A stretch of DNA of 64,000 bases, taken from Corynebacterium sp. p3-SID1056. GTDB lineage: Bacteria; Actinomycetota; Actinomycetes; Mycobacteriales; Mycobacteriaceae. Position numbers and translations under genes: made by a program. Positions 27,795 through 36,911 of this stretch are shown piece after piece. The notes beneath the pieces are model-generated. The model was not told the origin of the DNA. It made no database searches and saw only the letters and a program-made list of their open reading frames with translations. The DNA is taken from NCBI RefSeq assembly GCF_025152525.1, contig NZ_JALXXL010000001.1, positions 62,001 to 126,000 on the forward strand, in the 5' to 3' direction. How positions within the stretch are numbered: position 1 is the stretch's first letter; each line of letters begins with the position of its first letter.

Positions 27795-28732
27795 TGTCTG
27801 TCCGCGCAACTGTTCTTTACGATGCTCCCGGCCCCAAGGCCATCCGGCGCAACCGGATCTACACCGTGCTCACACTCGTCGCGCTCGCGGCCGTGGCGTG
27901 GTGGGTCATTGCCACCCTCGCCGGCAACGGCCAGTTCACCGCTGCGAAGTGGACGCCCTTTATCCAGGGGAATACGTGGACGACCTACATCATCCCGGGC
28001 CTGCTTGGCACGCTCAAGGCTGCGGCGCTGTCGATCCTCTTCGCCATTGTCTTCGGCGTGATCTTCGGTCTCGGCCGGCTTGCCCAGTCCAAGCCCGTGC
28101 GCTGGATCTGCGGCATCATCATCGAGTTCTTCCGCGCGATCCCCGTGCTGATGCTCATGATCTTCCTCTACCAGTTCTTCGCGGTATTCAAGATCGTGCC
28201 GCCGAAGGGGCTCGCCTTCTGGGCCGTGGTGGTTGCGCTGACGCTCTACAACGGCGCAGTCATCGCAGAGATCCTCCGCGCAGGCATCAAGTCGTTACCG
28301 AAAGGCCAGACGGAAGCGGCGCAGGCGCTTGGCTTGTCGCACTGGCAGACCATGTGGCAGATCCTTCTGCCCCAGTCTGTGGCGGCGATGCTCCCCGCGC
28401 TGATCTCCCAGATGGTCATCGCGCTGAAGGACTCGGCGCTTGGCTACCAGATCGGCTACATCGAAGTAGTCCGCTCCGGCACCCAGGTCGCTTCGGCCAA
28501 CCAGAACTACATACCTTCGCTCATCGTGGTGGGCATCATCATGATCGCGATCAACTTCCTGCTCACCCGCCTGGCGTCTCGAGTGGAGCGGCAGCTGCGT
28601 GCTGGCCGAGCCCGCCGCAACCCCTTCGCCCGTGTGCCCGAGCAGGCCGACCAAGGCCTGGATACGAAGGACAACGTGAACGTGGACTGGCACGATCCGA
28701 ACTACGTACGGATCGATAACCCGGACCGTTAG
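27794..28732 (+). CDS. gluD: Glutamate ABC transporter permease GluD
   Basis: A 312-residue second permease of the glutamate importer. It is longer than GluC because of an extra N-terminal membrane segment and a C-terminal cytoplasmic tail of about 50 residues. The EAA loop is visible around [22 protein letters not shown]. The gene overlaps the convergent recX by 4 bp. Confidence 0.94.
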   Translation: MSVRATVLYDAPGPKAIRRNRIYTVLTLVALAAVAWWVIATLAGNGQFTAAKWTPFIQGNTWTTYIIPGLLGTLKAAALSILFAIVFGVIFGLGRLAQSKPVRWICGIIIEFFRAIPVLMLMIFLYQFFAVFKIVPPKGLAFWAVVVALTLYNGAVIAEILRAGIKSLPKGQTEAAQALGLSHWQTMWQILLPQSVAAMLPALISQMVIALKDSALGYQIGYIEVVRSGTQVASANQNYIPSLIVVGIIMIAINFLLTRLASRVERQLRAGRARRNPFARVPEQADQGLDTKDNVNVDWHDPNYVRIDNPDR

Positions 28733-29328
28733 TCTTCCCGGAGCTCGTCGAGCCGCGCCTCAAGGACCTCTCTGCCGATGGCCAGCGCCATGCCCTCCGG
28801 GAAGCCGCGGCGCGCCATCGCGCCCACCACCCGCCGCAGGAGCTTGTTGTACTCGCCGCGGTCTGCGGGTACGCGCTTGACCTGGCGAGCTTTCTTTTGC
28901 GCGACCTCGCGCGCCGTGTGCTCCTCGTCTTCCTCGCTCAGCTGCGCAAGTGCATCCGCACGATCCGCGCGGCCTACGCCCTTTTGCGCAAGCTCGCGGT
29001 CGAGCGCGCGCGAGGATTTGCCCCGCCGCTTCGCCCGCTGGCGGACCCACTCGTGGGCAAAGTTGGCGTCGTTGATCAGCCCGTTGCGTTCAAGCTCGTC
29101 GAGGACTTCCTCAATTACTTGCGGCGCAAACTCCGCACGCACCAAGCGACCGCGCAGTTCTTCGCGTGAGCGGGCGCGCTGGTCGAGGAGGCCGAGGGCA
29201 CGTTTACGCACCGGGGCGAGCGCCTCTTCGCGGGTGCGGTCAAAGAGCTCGCCATGACGCTCACCGCGCTCGTAGGCGGCAAGGGCTTGTTGTAGCTTTT
29301 CCAGCTTCTCCGGGTCTGGTTGCGCCAC
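28729..29328 (-). CDS. recX: RecA modulator RecX
   Basis: A 199-residue RecX caps or disassembles RecA filaments. The three-helix repeats typical of the family are visible ([16 protein letters not shown] and [19 protein letters not shown]). Its GTG start at 29328 shares one base with the recA TAG, so RecX is made only with RecA. The C-terminal end overlaps gluD by 4 bp. Confidence 0.94.
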   Translation of the reverse strand: MAQPDPEKLEKLQQALAAYERGERHGELFDRTREEALAPVRKRALGLLDQRARSREELRGRLVRAEFAPQVIEEVLDELERNGLINDANFAHEWVRQRAKRRGKSSRALDRELAQKGVGRADRADALAQLSEEDEEHTAREVAQKKARQVKRVPADRGEYNKLLRRVVGAMARRGFPEGMALAIGREVLEARLDELRED

Positions 29329-30449
29329 TACTTCGCGTCCGCCGTCGCGGCCTCGTCATCGTCGAAGTCGATATTCGGCACCATGTCCACCGGATCATCG
29401 GAAAGCTCGTTATCGTCCTTCGCGTTCGCGTACGCGCCGACGCCGAGCGCACGGAAGATCTTGTCCTCGATCTCGTTGGCCAGATCTGGGTTGTCTTTGA
29501 GGAAGTTGCGGGCCTTCTCCTTGCCCTGGCCAAGCTGATCGCCTTCGTAGGTAAACCAAGACCCGGACTTCTTCACAATGCCGTTATCCACTCCCAGGTC
29601 AATGATGGAGGACTCGCGGGAGATGCCTTCGCCATACATGATGTCGAACTCCGCGATCTTGAACGGCGGGGAGACCTTGTTCTTCACCACCTTCATCTTC
29701 GTGCGGTTACCAATGGAATCCTGCCCATCCTTCAGCGTCTGGATGCGCCGCACATCGCAGCGCACGGAGGCGTAGAACTTCAGCGCCTTACCGCCCGTGG
29801 TGGTCTCCGGCGAGCCGAACATCACGCCGATCTTCTCGCGCAGCTGGTTAATAAAGATGGCGGTCGTGCCGGAGTTGTACAGCGCGCCTGTCATCTTGCG
29901 CAACGCCTGCGACATCAGGCGTGCCTGCAGGCCGACGTGGGAGTCACCCATCTCGCCCTCGATCTCCGCCTTCGGCGTCAGCGCGGCCACGGAGTCGATC
30001 ACGATAATGTCGATCGCGCCGGAGCGGACCAGCATGTCTGCGATCTCGAGTGCTTGCTCGCCAGTATCAGGCTGCGACACCAAAAGGTTGTCGGTGTCCA
30101 CGCCCAGCTTCTTTGCGTATTCCGGGTCGAGCGCGTGCTCGGCGTCGATAAACGCGGCGATGCCACCGGCACGCTGCGCGGAAGCAATCGCATGCAACGC
30201 GACCGTCGTCTTACCCGAAGACTCCGGGCCGTAGATCTCTACGACGCGACCCCGCGGCCACCCACCGATGCCGAGCGCCACGTCAATCGCGGTGTTGCCC
30301 GAGGAGATGGACTGGATCGGCGGGCGATTGTCATCGCCCAGGCGCATAATGGCACCCTTGCCAAAATCCTTCTCGATCATCGCCATTGCGGCATCGAGCG
30401 CATTTTGACGGTCATTGCCGCTTCCAGCAGCTTTCTTCTTCGCAGCCAT
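29328..30449 (-). CDS. recA: Recombinase RecA
   Basis: A 373-residue RecA performs strand exchange and stimulates LexA cleavage. Walker A GPESSGKT is at 74-81. The DNA-binding loops and the acidic C terminus ([13 protein letters not shown]) are normal. No intein is present, unlike in M. tuberculosis. AAGGAG precedes the ATG. A LexA-box-like sequence lies about 175-190 bp upstream. Confidence 0.98.
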   Translation of the reverse strand: MAAKKKAAGSGNDRQNALDAAMAMIEKDFGKGAIMRLGDDNRPPIQSISSGNTAIDVALGIGGWPRGRVVEIYGPESSGKTTVALHAIASAQRAGGIAAFIDAEHALDPEYAKKLGVDTDNLLVSQPDTGEQALEIADMLVRSGAIDIIVIDSVAALTPKAEIEGEMGDSHVGLQARLMSQALRKMTGALYNSGTTAIFINQLREKIGVMFGSPETTTGGKALKFYASVRCDVRRIQTLKDGQDSIGNRTKMKVVKNKVSPPFKIAEFDIMYGEGISRESSIIDLGVDNGIVKKSGSWFTYEGDQLGQGKEKARNFLKDNPDLANEIEDKIFRALGVGAYANAKDDNELSDDPVDMVPNIDFDDDEAATADAK

Positions 30450-30622
30450 ATTTTTCGCTCCTTACACTTTCTTTTGAGTCTTCACCTGCGGCACGCATAC
30501 CGCGTTCCCTCTATTAGACGCACCAACCTAGGTGTGCGGTTCCCTTAAGCCGCGAAGTTTCCCGGCGCTCGAAGGAACTGACGAATACACTAGATGCCCG
30601 CGCGAACACCCCCAGATCATAC

Positions 30623-30638
30623 ACGCATACATGTTCGA
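30623..30638. promoter_or_regulatory. LexA box upstream of recA
   Basis: The right half CATGTTCGA matches the SOS consensus exactly, and the left half is partly conserved, like the two boxes at lexA/divS. It lies between recA and the DUF3046 gene, so recA would have a long leader. Confidence 0.55.
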
Positions 30639-30671
30639 CTGTACGCGCGACTCCCCGACGTTTTCGCGCGC

Positions 30672-30887
30672 CTAGGTGCCCGGTCTATCCACACCGAGCC
30701 TGCGCGCTTCCGGGATGTCGAAGGCGTCGCAAAGCCGCGCCCACGCCTCTTTCGGGTCGACCCCGTTTTCGATCATCTCGGCGGCGGTTTCGCCCTCCCC
30801 CGTGAGTACTTGCGACTGAATGATCCACCCGGCCCGGTCAGGGCCAAATTCATCGTCGACTAATTGCCGAAATTCCGTCAAACGCAT
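30672..30887 (-). CDS. DUF3046 family protein
   Basis: A 71-residue protein starting MRLTEFRQLVDDEFG, the hallmark of DUF3046. This small actinobacterial family lies next to recA (Rv2738c in M. tuberculosis). It is all-helical, cytoplasmic and of unknown function. The larger open frame that contains it starts inside bioY and is not credible. TAGGTT ends 7 nt before the ATG at 30887, supporting this start and a leaderless transcript. Confidence 0.88.
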   Translation of the reverse strand: MRLTEFRQLVDDEFGPDRAGWIIQSQVLTGEGETAAEMIENGVDPKEAWARLCDAFDIPEARRLGVDRPGT

Positions 30888-30894
30888 GCCGTCT

Positions 30895-30900
30895 AACCTA
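30895..30900 (-). promoter_or_regulatory. -10 element of leaderless DUF3046 promoter
   Basis: TAGGTT ends 7 nt before ATG 30887. Confidence 0.55.
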
Positions 30901-30956
30901 CACGCCGCACCGCAGGCACTACCGAGCCGCTGGAAGCGGGGGTGGAGTGCAAAGAT

Positions 30957-30969
30957 TGAACACCATTCA
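30957..30969. promoter_or_regulatory. BioQ-type operator on the bioY promoter
   Basis: TGAAC-N3-ATTCA differs at one position from the corynebacterial BioQ box TGAAC-N3-GTTCA. It ends directly before the -10 at 30971, so binding would block transcription of bioYMN when biotin is adequate. Confidence 0.6.
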
Positions 30970-30970
30970 G

Positions 30971-30976
30971 TAATGT
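30971..30976 (+). promoter_or_regulatory. -10 element of leaderless bioY promoter
   Basis: TAATGT ends 7 nt before ATG 30984, with no ribosome site. Confidence 0.6.
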
Positions 30977-30983
30977 CAGTCAC

Positions 30984-31586
30984 ATGAGTACGCAACCTTC
31001 CTCCAGTGCCGCACCAAGCAAAAAGGCGGGCACCCGTTCTAGCTCTCCAGTCGACATCGCATACATCGCAGTATTCGCCGCGATCATCTGTGTGCTCGGC
31101 TTCGTCTCCATCCCGGTTGGCGCTGCCGGCGTCCCGATCGTGCTGCAAAACGCCGCTGCCATCCTCGCCGGCCTCGTACTCGGCGCGCGCCGCGGGCCTG
31201 CCGCCGTCGCGGTGTTCCTTTTGGTCGGCCTCGCCCTTCCGGTACTCGCCGGCGGGCGCACCACCGTCTACGCACTCGGCTCGCCGACGGTGGGCTACCT
31301 CGTCGGCTACCTCATCTCGGCCGCGGTTGCCGGCGCCCTCGCCTACGCAGGTCTGCGTGGTACCAAGGCAACCCGCGTCGGCATGTTCATTCTCGCCGGC
31401 TACCTCGGGTTGTTCCTGCAATACCTGTTCGGCGTGTTCGGCCTGATGTTCCGCGCCGACATGACCTTTGGCGCCGCATGGGCCGCCCAGGTGCCCTTCC
31501 TGTTGCCCGATGCCGGCAAGGTTGCGCTGATGATCGCCATCGCGCTCGCCGTCCACGCCGCCTTCCCGGACATGCGGCGTCGCTAA
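30984..31586 (+). CDS. bioY: Biotin transporter S component BioY
   Basis: A 200-residue substrate-binding membrane protein of an ECF-type importer, with about six membrane segments after a serine-rich N terminus. BioY binds biotin. With BioM and BioN, encoded directly downstream with overlapping codons, it forms the complete transporter. Corynebacteria often need external biotin, and this operon is the uptake route. Confidence 0.95.
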   Translation: MSTQPSSSAAPSKKAGTRSSSPVDIAYIAVFAAIICVLGFVSIPVGAAGVPIVLQNAAAILAGLVLGARRGPAAVAVFLLVGLALPVLAGGRTTVYALGSPTVGYLVGYLISAAVAGALAYAGLRGTKATRVGMFILAGYLGLFLQYLFGVFGLMFRADMTFGAAWAAQVPFLLPDAGKVALMIAIALAVHAAFPDMRRR

Positions 31587-32275
31587 TGCCCACCATCGAA
31601 TTCCGCGGTGCCACCGTCGCCTACGACGGCCGCACCGTGCTTGCCCCGCTTGATCTCACGCTCACGGAACGGCGCATCGGCATTATTGGCTCCAATGGAT
31701 CCGGCAAATCGACCACCGTGCGCCTGATGAACGGACTGATCGAGCCCACCGAGGGCGAAGTGCTTGTCGACGCCCTCTCGCCCACCACCGACGGCAAAAC
31801 CGTGCGCAAGCGCGTCGGGTTCGTCTTCTCTGACGCTGAATCGCAAATCGTGATGCCTCGCGTCGCCGACGACGTGGCCTTTTCGCTGCGCCGCTTCAAG
31901 CTGCCGCGCGCAGAGGTCCGCGCCAGAGTCGACGCGGTCCTGAAGCGCTTCGAGCTGACAGAGAAAGCGGAAAATTCGCCGCACACGCTTTCCGGCGGCG
32001 AAAAGCAACTCCTCGCGCTCGCGTCGGTATTGGTGATCGAGCCCGCGACGATCATCGCCGACGAGCCAACCACGCTGCTGGATCTGCGAAACCGTCGCCG
32101 CATCATCCGCGAGTTGAATGCGCTCGAACAGCAGGTCATTGTGGTCACCCACGATTTGGACATGCTGGCAGACTTTGATCGCGTCCTCTGCATTGACGAC
32201 GGCTCGCTTGTCTACGACGGCGCGCCACAAGACGCCATCGCCTTTTACACCGATCTCATGGATACCAAGCCATGA
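31586..32275 (+). CDS. bioM: Biotin transporter ATP-binding protein BioM
   Basis: A 229-residue ECF ATPase with Walker A GSNGSGKS at 35-42, an LSGGEKQ signature and the Walker B region TIIADEPTT. The ATG at 31586 overlaps the bioY TAA by one base. A longer upstream frame lies within bioY and is rejected. Confidence 0.95.
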   Translation: MPTIEFRGATVAYDGRTVLAPLDLTLTERRIGIIGSNGSGKSTTVRLMNGLIEPTEGEVLVDALSPTTDGKTVRKRVGFVFSDAESQIVMPRVADDVAFSLRRFKLPRAEVRARVDAVLKRFELTEKAENSPHTLSGGEKQLLALASVLVIEPATIIADEPTTLLDLRNRRRIIRELNALEQQVIVVTHDLDMLADFDRVLCIDDGSLVYDGAPQDAIAFYTDLMDTKP

Positions 32276-32886
32276 TCCGCGCGCTGCCCTTAGGCGTCTA
32301 CGTCGACGGCGATACGCCGCTGCACCGCGCTGGCCCAACGCAGAAGTTTGTGGCGCTAGTAGTGTTCATCTTGGCCGTCACGCTCTTGCCTACACGGCCC
32401 TGGCACGCGCTCGCCGCCCTCGGCGTCGTCGTCGCGCTCTATGCGGTGGCCAAGATTCCGCCGAAGATCGCCGGCGAGCAAGCGCTGCCGGTCCTGCCCT
32501 TGTTGCTCTTTCTCGGCGCATTCCTGTGGTGGCAAAACGGCCTGCTGTCCGCCGCAACAACCTTTTTCTCACTGCTAGCTACCGTTGCTGCGGCGAACCT
32601 GCTCACGCTGACCACCACCGTCGAAGCGCTCCTCGACGCTCTCGACCGCAACCTCGCCCCGCTTGCGCGCTTCGGCGTGCCAGTCGAGACCATCAGCCTT
32701 ACGATCGCCCTGACAATCCGGCTCATTCCACTCATGCTCGCGACCGCGAACGAGGTACTCGACGCCCGGAAGGCCCGCGGTGCCGGGTTCTCGCTCACCG
32801 CGTTCGGCATCCCTTTGGTGATCCGCTCGGTACGGCGGGCCCGCCTCATCGGCGAGGCGCTCATGGCGCGCGGCGCCGTCGACTAG
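32272..32886 (+). CDS. bioN: Biotin transporter T component BioN
   Basis: A 204-residue energy-coupling membrane protein with about four to five membrane segments. The coupling motif ARKARG appears as DARKARGAGF. The ATG overlaps the bioM TGA (ATGA), so the three genes are one operon. A strong terminator follows at 32972. Confidence 0.95.
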   Translation: MIRALPLGVYVDGDTPLHRAGPTQKFVALVVFILAVTLLPTRPWHALAALGVVVALYAVAKIPPKIAGEQALPVLPLLLFLGAFLWWQNGLLSAATTFFSLLATVAAANLLTLTTTVEALLDALDRNLAPLARFGVPVETISLTIALTIRLIPLMLATANEVLDARKARGAGFSLTAFGIPLVIRSVRRARLIGEALMARGAVD

Positions 32887-32971
32887 CGCGGGAGCGCTCG
32901 ATGTGCGAGCGCCTCGGATGACACAAGTAGCCGGGCTACACGACGAACACAGCAGCCGCAGATTGACGAAA

Positions 32972-33005
32972 AAGCGCCAGGGGAGCTCATCATCCCCTGG
33001 CGCTT
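32972..33005. terminator. Bidirectional terminator between bioN and the PspA-like gene
   Basis: A perfect 12-bp stem (AAGCGCCAGGGG and its complement) surrounds a 10-nt loop. A T tract follows on the minus strand. It serves both convergent operons. Confidence 0.9.
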
Positions 33006-33018
33006 GAAGCAACTCGGC

Positions 33019-33867
33019 TTAGCTTTCGCCGCGCAGCTCGCGCATCCGCTGCGCCACCGCGTCGTCGCTCACGGCGGTGCCGGACGCATCAGCCTTGGTG
33101 GTGTCGGCAGCGTCGGCACCTTCAATCGCCGGCTTCGCGCCGGAGGAAAGCTCACCGGCCATCTCCGCGCGGATCTGCTCGAGACGACCGTGGCCGGCCA
33201 TCTGGATGCCTGCCTGCTCCACCTCTGCCATGCGGCCCTGGATGGAGTTCTGCGCCAGCTCCGCAGAGCCGAGCGCCTTGGCGTACCGACGCTCGATCTT
33301 GTCGCGCACCTGATCCAGGTTCGGGCCCTGCGCAGTAATCGAGTTCATCGACTGCATCGTCTCGGAGACCTTCTCCTGCATCTTCGCCTGCTCCAGCTGG
33401 CTCAGCAGCTTCGAGCGCTGCGCAACCTGCTGCTGCAGGTGCGCCGCGTTGCGCTCCACGGCCTGCTTCGCCTGCGTCGCCTGCTGCAGCGCCTGGTCGT
33501 GCAGCTGCTTGGTCTCTTCAATGCCCTCTTCGGCCGTGACCAGTTGGGCGGCAAATGCCTCCGCAGCGTTCTCGTACTCCTGCGCCTTCTGCGCGTCATT
33601 GTTCGCGCGTGCCTTGTCCGCCAGCTGCAGCGCCTGCTTGGTGTTGGCCTGCAGCTTCTCTACCTCTTCAAGGCGGCGATTGAGCTGCATCTCAATCTGG
33701 CGCTGGTTCCCAATGACTGCGGCGGCCTGCTGCGAGAGCTCCTGGTGCTGGCGCTGCGCCTCGCTGATCGCCTGCTCAATCTGCACCTTCGGATCCGCGT
33801 TCTCTTCGATCTTGTTATCGAAGAGCGCCATCAGGTAGTTCCAGAACTTTACAAATGGGTTAGCCAT
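33019..33867 (-). CDS. PspA/IM30 family envelope-stress protein
   Basis: A 282-residue protein that is almost entirely coiled coil between about 25 and 220. The start [27 protein letters not shown] has an amphipathic helix typical of PspA/IM30. Such proteins coat damaged membranes. The M. tuberculosis equivalent Rv2744c lies next to clgR, as here. GAAAGG precedes the ATG at a long spacing of 12 nt. Confidence 0.92.
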   Translation of the reverse strand: MANPFVKFWNYLMALFDNKIEENADPKVQIEQAISEAQRQHQELSQQAAAVIGNQRQIEMQLNRRLEEVEKLQANTKQALQLADKARANNDAQKAQEYENAAEAFAAQLVTAEEGIEETKQLHDQALQQATQAKQAVERNAAHLQQQVAQRSKLLSQLEQAKMQEKVSETMQSMNSITAQGPNLDQVRDKIERRYAKALGSAELAQNSIQGRMAEVEQAGIQMAGHGRLEQIRAEMAGELSSGAKPAIEGADAADTTKADASGTAVSDDAVAQRMRELRGES

Positions 33868-33937
33868 CGGACGTATACGGCCTTTCGTTATTGATCGATC
33901 ACACTAAGTAGTCACTACTCTAGTGCGGCCTGCGCCA

Positions 33938-34318
33938 TTATGCTTCTGCTGCTGCCGGAGAGGTGGAAGCCAATTCCTCCTGAATGGAATGTAGCGACAT
34001 GTTCGCCACGACTTCCATCAACAGCTCCGCCACCGTGGTATCCAGCGCCGCGCAAATCGCGGCGAGGAGCTCAGAGGACACCTCCTTGCGGCCCCGTTCA
34101 AGCTCGGAGAGGTAGCCGGAGGACACACGCGCCTGCTTGGCCAACTCGCGCAGCGTCACGTTCTTGTCCGCGCGGTAGGCGCGAAGCGACATGCCGAGTG
34201 CTTCACGCAACAGCGGCTCGCGTGCGGGCGTGCCCGAGTTCAATGCGTCTTCCACCGCGCCGCCGAGCGCGACCGGGCGGGTCATCGGTGCTTCATGTAC
34301 AAGAGTTGTCGTTGCCAT
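33938..34318 (-). CDS. clgR: Helix-turn-helix regulator ClgR
   Basis: A 126-residue Xre-type regulator with its helix-turn-helix at about 54-80 (TLRELAKQARVSSGYLSELERG). ClgR activates clp protease and psp-type genes in actinobacteria and is itself degraded by ClpCP. The ATG at 34318 is taken because it begins the conserved part. A second ATG 12 codons downstream is possible. It lies between cinA and the PspA-like gene, all in one direction. Confidence 0.9.
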   Translation of the reverse strand: MATTTLVHEAPMTRPVALGGAVEDALNSGTPAREPLLREALGMSLRAYRADKNVTLRELAKQARVSSGYLSELERGRKEVSSELLAAICAALDTTVAELLMEVVANMSLHSIQEELASTSPAAAEA

Positions 34319-34334
34319 CACGAGTAATAACGGA

Positions 34335-34844
34335 TCAGCAATCCTGTTTGTTCCCACCCATGCCAGAAAAATCATCCCCCAGGGCGCGCACGCAGGCCTG
34401 CATCGCCGCATCAACGGCCGCTGTACGGATCTCTTGCCGCGTTCCCTGCAACAACGACGCACCACCCGCTGCCACAGAAAAGGTACGCGTGGGCGTTGCC
34501 ACGCCAATCCACACCTCTCCGACGGGGTGACCGTCTTGCGGGTCGGGCCCGGCCACACCAGTCAGCGACACCCCGTAGTCAGCACCGCAGACGCGGCGCG
34601 CCCCCTCAGCCATTGCGCGCGCGGTCTCCGGGCTCACCGGCCCGTGCTGGGCGAGCACGCTGTGAGGCACGCCGGCGAGCGTTTCCTTCAGCTCGGTGGC
34701 GTAGGTAACCAGACCACCGCGCAGCACTGCGGAGGCGCCGGGCACAGTCGCCACGGTGGCCGCGGCAAGGCCTGCCGTAAGGGACTCACAGAAGGCGAGG
34801 GTGACGCCAGCGCTCGTCGCTAAGCGGACGAGCTCACGCTCCAT
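34335..34844 (-). CDS. cinA: CinA C-terminal domain protein (nicotinamide-nucleotide amidase)
   Basis: A 169-residue protein corresponds to the C-terminal amidase domain of CinA only, as in PncC proteins. It deamidates NMN in pyridine nucleotide recycling in other bacteria. Motifs CESLTAGL and GVAGPDPQDG are intact. The start ATG 34844 overlaps the end of pgsA by 11 bp, so it is translationally coupled. Confidence 0.9.
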   Translation of the reverse strand: MERELVRLATSAGVTLAFCESLTAGLAAATVATVPGASAVLRGGLVTYATELKETLAGVPHSVLAQHGPVSPETARAMAEGARRVCGADYGVSLTGVAGPDPQDGHPVGEVWIGVATPTRTFSVAAGGASLLQGTRQEIRTAAVDAAMQACVRALGDDFSGMGGNKQDC

Positions 34845-35373
34845 CGTTGACCTTTTTCGCATCCACCAAGTACTGCACGCCGGTGACGACGGTGACCGCC
34901 ACCGCGATGAGCATGACGATGAGCGTCGGGATGTCCATCCAGCCGGGGAGCGGGCACAGGTACATGCCGACGCCAACTGTCTGCAGCACGGTCTTGAGCT
35001 TGCCGCCCTTGGAGGCCGGTACGACCTGGCCGCGGCGGAGCATCCACATCCGCCACACGGTGATGCCGAGCTCGCGGACGATGATCACGACCGTGATCCA
35101 CACCGGCAGCGGGCCCGCGATATTCAGCGTGACCAGCGCGGTAATCATCAGCGCCTTATCCGCGATGGGGTCGGCGATCTTGCCAAAATCGGTCACGATG
35201 TTGCGGGCACGGGCGATATCCCCGTCCAGCTTGTCCGTGATCATAAGTGCCACAAACAGACCGAAAGCCCACCACCAGTGCTGCGCGAGCACGAGCCACG
35301 CAAAGACCGGAATAAACAGGATGCGCAACGAGGTCAGCGCGTTCGGCAAGTTCCAATTGGACTGAGTGTTCAC
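34834..35373 (-). CDS. pgsA: CDP-diacylglycerol-glycerol-3-phosphate 3-phosphatidyltransferase (PgsA-type)
   Basis: A 179-residue CDP-alcohol phosphatidyltransferase with four to five membrane segments. The catalytic motif D50-G51-x2-A54-R55-x8-G64-x3-D68-x3-D72 is complete. It makes the phosphatidylglycerol phosphate precursor of PG and cardiolipin. GTG 35373 is chosen because TAGGGT ends 7 nt upstream. It shares a 46-bp intergenic region with a divergent YciI-like gene. Confidence 0.92.
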   Translation of the reverse strand: MNTQSNWNLPNALTSLRILFIPVFAWLVLAQHWWWAFGLFVALMITDKLDGDIARARNIVTDFGKIADPIADKALMITALVTLNIAGPLPVWITVVIIVRELGITVWRMWMLRRGQVVPASKGGKLKTVLQTVGVGMYLCPLPGWMDIPTLIVMLIAVAVTVVTGVQYLVDAKKVNDGA

Positions 35374-35380
35374 GCCAACC

Positions 35381-35386
35381 ACCCTA
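35381..35386 (-). promoter_or_regulatory. -10 element of leaderless pgsA promoter
   Basis: TAGGGT ends 7 nt before GTG 35373. Confidence 0.55.
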
Positions 35387-35406
35387 CCTACCAAGAGTCG
35401 GTGGCC

Positions 35407-35412
35407 TAGACT
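35407..35412 (+). promoter_or_regulatory. -10 element of leaderless promoter for the YciI-like gene
   Basis: TAGACT ends 7 nt before ATG 35420. It lies where the -35 of pgsA is expected. Confidence 0.6.
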
Positions 35413-35419
35413 GCCACCC

Positions 35420-35713
35420 ATGAAGTATTTTGCGTTTACCTACACCTACGGTCCGGACACCGAACTTGTCGACGCGACTCGGCCCGCTCACCGCGAATTT
35501 ATTTCCAGCCAGCTCTCCCTCGGCCGCATTGTCGGCTCCGGCCCCTACGCCGGCGGCAAGCAGGCCTTGATCATCCTCCAGCTACCCGATACCGCGACCG
35601 TTGCCGACGCGGAGACGATCATGGACGAAGACCCGTACACGGTCAAAAGTGCGCTTGCTGAACGGGAAGTCCACGAGTGGAACCCGGTCAGCAACATTTT
35701 CTCAGGCGACTAA
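35420..35713 (+). CDS. YciI family protein
   Basis: A 97-residue ferredoxin-like protein of the YciI/YCII family. The conserved His of the family is in RPAHREF, and Asp/Glu residues are in MDEDPY. Members have been linked to dehalogenase-like or dioxygenase-like chemistry, but no reaction is established here. It is divergent from pgsA and convergent with terC. Confidence 0.88.
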   Translation: MKYFAFTYTYGPDTELVDATRPAHREFISSQLSLGRIVGSGPYAGGKQALIILQLPDTATVADAETIMDEDPYTVKSALAEREVHEWNPVSNIFSGD

Positions 35714-35722
35714 CCGCCCCGT

Positions 35723-36904
35723 TTAGCGCTGCTTCGACTTGCCGCCGCGGGCGACGTGCAGGTGATCCGTCTCGCGCGAACCAGTGGCGGTGTGGTCCCC
35801 CTTGCCGGAGGTCGCCGGATCATCCACCCACTCCAGGTGGTGGCCGTGGTTGTCGACCTTGCGGCGGTTTCCGTGGTCGTCGTAATCAATGTGGTACGAC
35901 GGCCCGTTGGGGTCAATGCGCCCGGCCTTGATATCGGCGCGATCCTTGATCATGGAAGCAACCGCGGTCACGGCCAGCACGCCGATGATGACGAGCAGCG
36001 AGGTCACTGTACCGATCTCCGGGACGGAAAGGCCCTCGCCACCGTTGATGAAGGACAGGTTGTTCTCGTGCAAGGCGTGCAGGAGCAGCTTGATGCCGAT
36101 AAAGCCAAGCACGACCGCGAGGCCGTACGGCAGGTACACGAGCTTGTCCAGCAGGCCGTTGAGCAAGAAGTAGAGCTGGCGCAGCCCCAGCAGTGCGAAT
36201 GCATTCGCGGTGAAGACCAGGAAGGACTCCTGGGTAATGCCGAAGATCGCCGGGATCGAGTCGAAGGCGAACATCACGTCGATGAAACCGATCGACAGCA
36301 GCGCGACGAACAGCGGCGTCACCGCCTTCTTACCTACCTCAGTGCGCGAAACCAGGCGGTCGCCGTGGTAGGACTTGGTCACCGGGATGACCTTGCGCAG
36401 CGTCTTTACCACCATCATGTCGTTCGGGTCGGGGTCCTCCTGGTCGGTCGCCTCGTCGTAGACCAGCTTGACGGCCGTGTAGAGCAGGAACGCGGCGAAG
36501 ATGTAGAAGACATCGGACCATGCCTCGATGATCACCGCGCCGAGCAGAATGAAAGCCAGGCGGCAGATCAGCGCGATCACGATGCCGATGAGCAGCACCT
36601 TCTGCTGGTAGGCACGCGGGATCTTAAACGAGCTCATGATGAGCGCGAACACGAAGAGGTTATCCACCGACAGCGAGAGCTCGGTGATGTAGCCGGTGAA
36701 GAACTGCATGCCGTGCTCGGCGTCCCACAACCACCAGACAATGCCGCCGAAGATGGCGGCCATGGTCATGTAGAACGCGGCCCAACCGCCGGACTCCTTC
36801 ATCGACGGTTCGTGCGCGTTGCGCACGTGCGACAGAAAGTCAAAGACGAAAAAGCCGAGGATCACCGCAGAGGTGATCAGCCAAATTGAAAGAGGTACGT
36901 GCAT
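35723..36904 (-). CDS. TerC family membrane protein, likely metal transporter
   Basis: A 393-residue protein with about nine membrane segments and the conserved acidic TerC motifs (ELSLSVDNLFVFALI and FIDVMFAFDSIPAIFGIT). TerC/Alx/MntP-region proteins export manganese or load it onto exoproteins. Here a yybP-ykoY-like manganese riboswitch precedes the gene, which supports a manganese role. The C-terminal tail of about 75 residues is rich in His and Asp (NHGHHLEW, DHLHVARGG), unlike the core family. GGAGGA precedes the ATG. Confidence 0.92.
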   Translation of the reverse strand: MHVPLSIWLITSAVILGFFVFDFLSHVRNAHEPSMKESGGWAAFYMTMAAIFGGIVWWLWDAEHGMQFFTGYITELSLSVDNLFVFALIMSSFKIPRAYQQKVLLIGIVIALICRLAFILLGAVIIEAWSDVFYIFAAFLLYTAVKLVYDEATDQEDPDPNDMMVVKTLRKVIPVTKSYHGDRLVSRTEVGKKAVTPLFVALLSIGFIDVMFAFDSIPAIFGITQESFLVFTANAFALLGLRQLYFLLNGLLDKLVYLPYGLAVVLGFIGIKLLLHALHENNLSFINGGEGLSVPEIGTVTSLLVIIGVLAVTAVASMIKDRADIKAGRIDPNGPSYHIDYDDHGNRRKVDNHGHHLEWVDDPATSGKGDHTATGSRETDHLHVARGGKSKQR

Positions 36905-36911
36905 AAGTATT

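Noticed and set aside
29166..30548. 460-codon open frame on the plus strand
   Set aside because: Antisense to recX and recA; no ribosome site.
30888..31556. Long N-terminal extension of the DUF3046 gene
   Set aside because: The extension is antisense to bioY. The DUF3046 start at 30887 has its own -10 and matches the family length.
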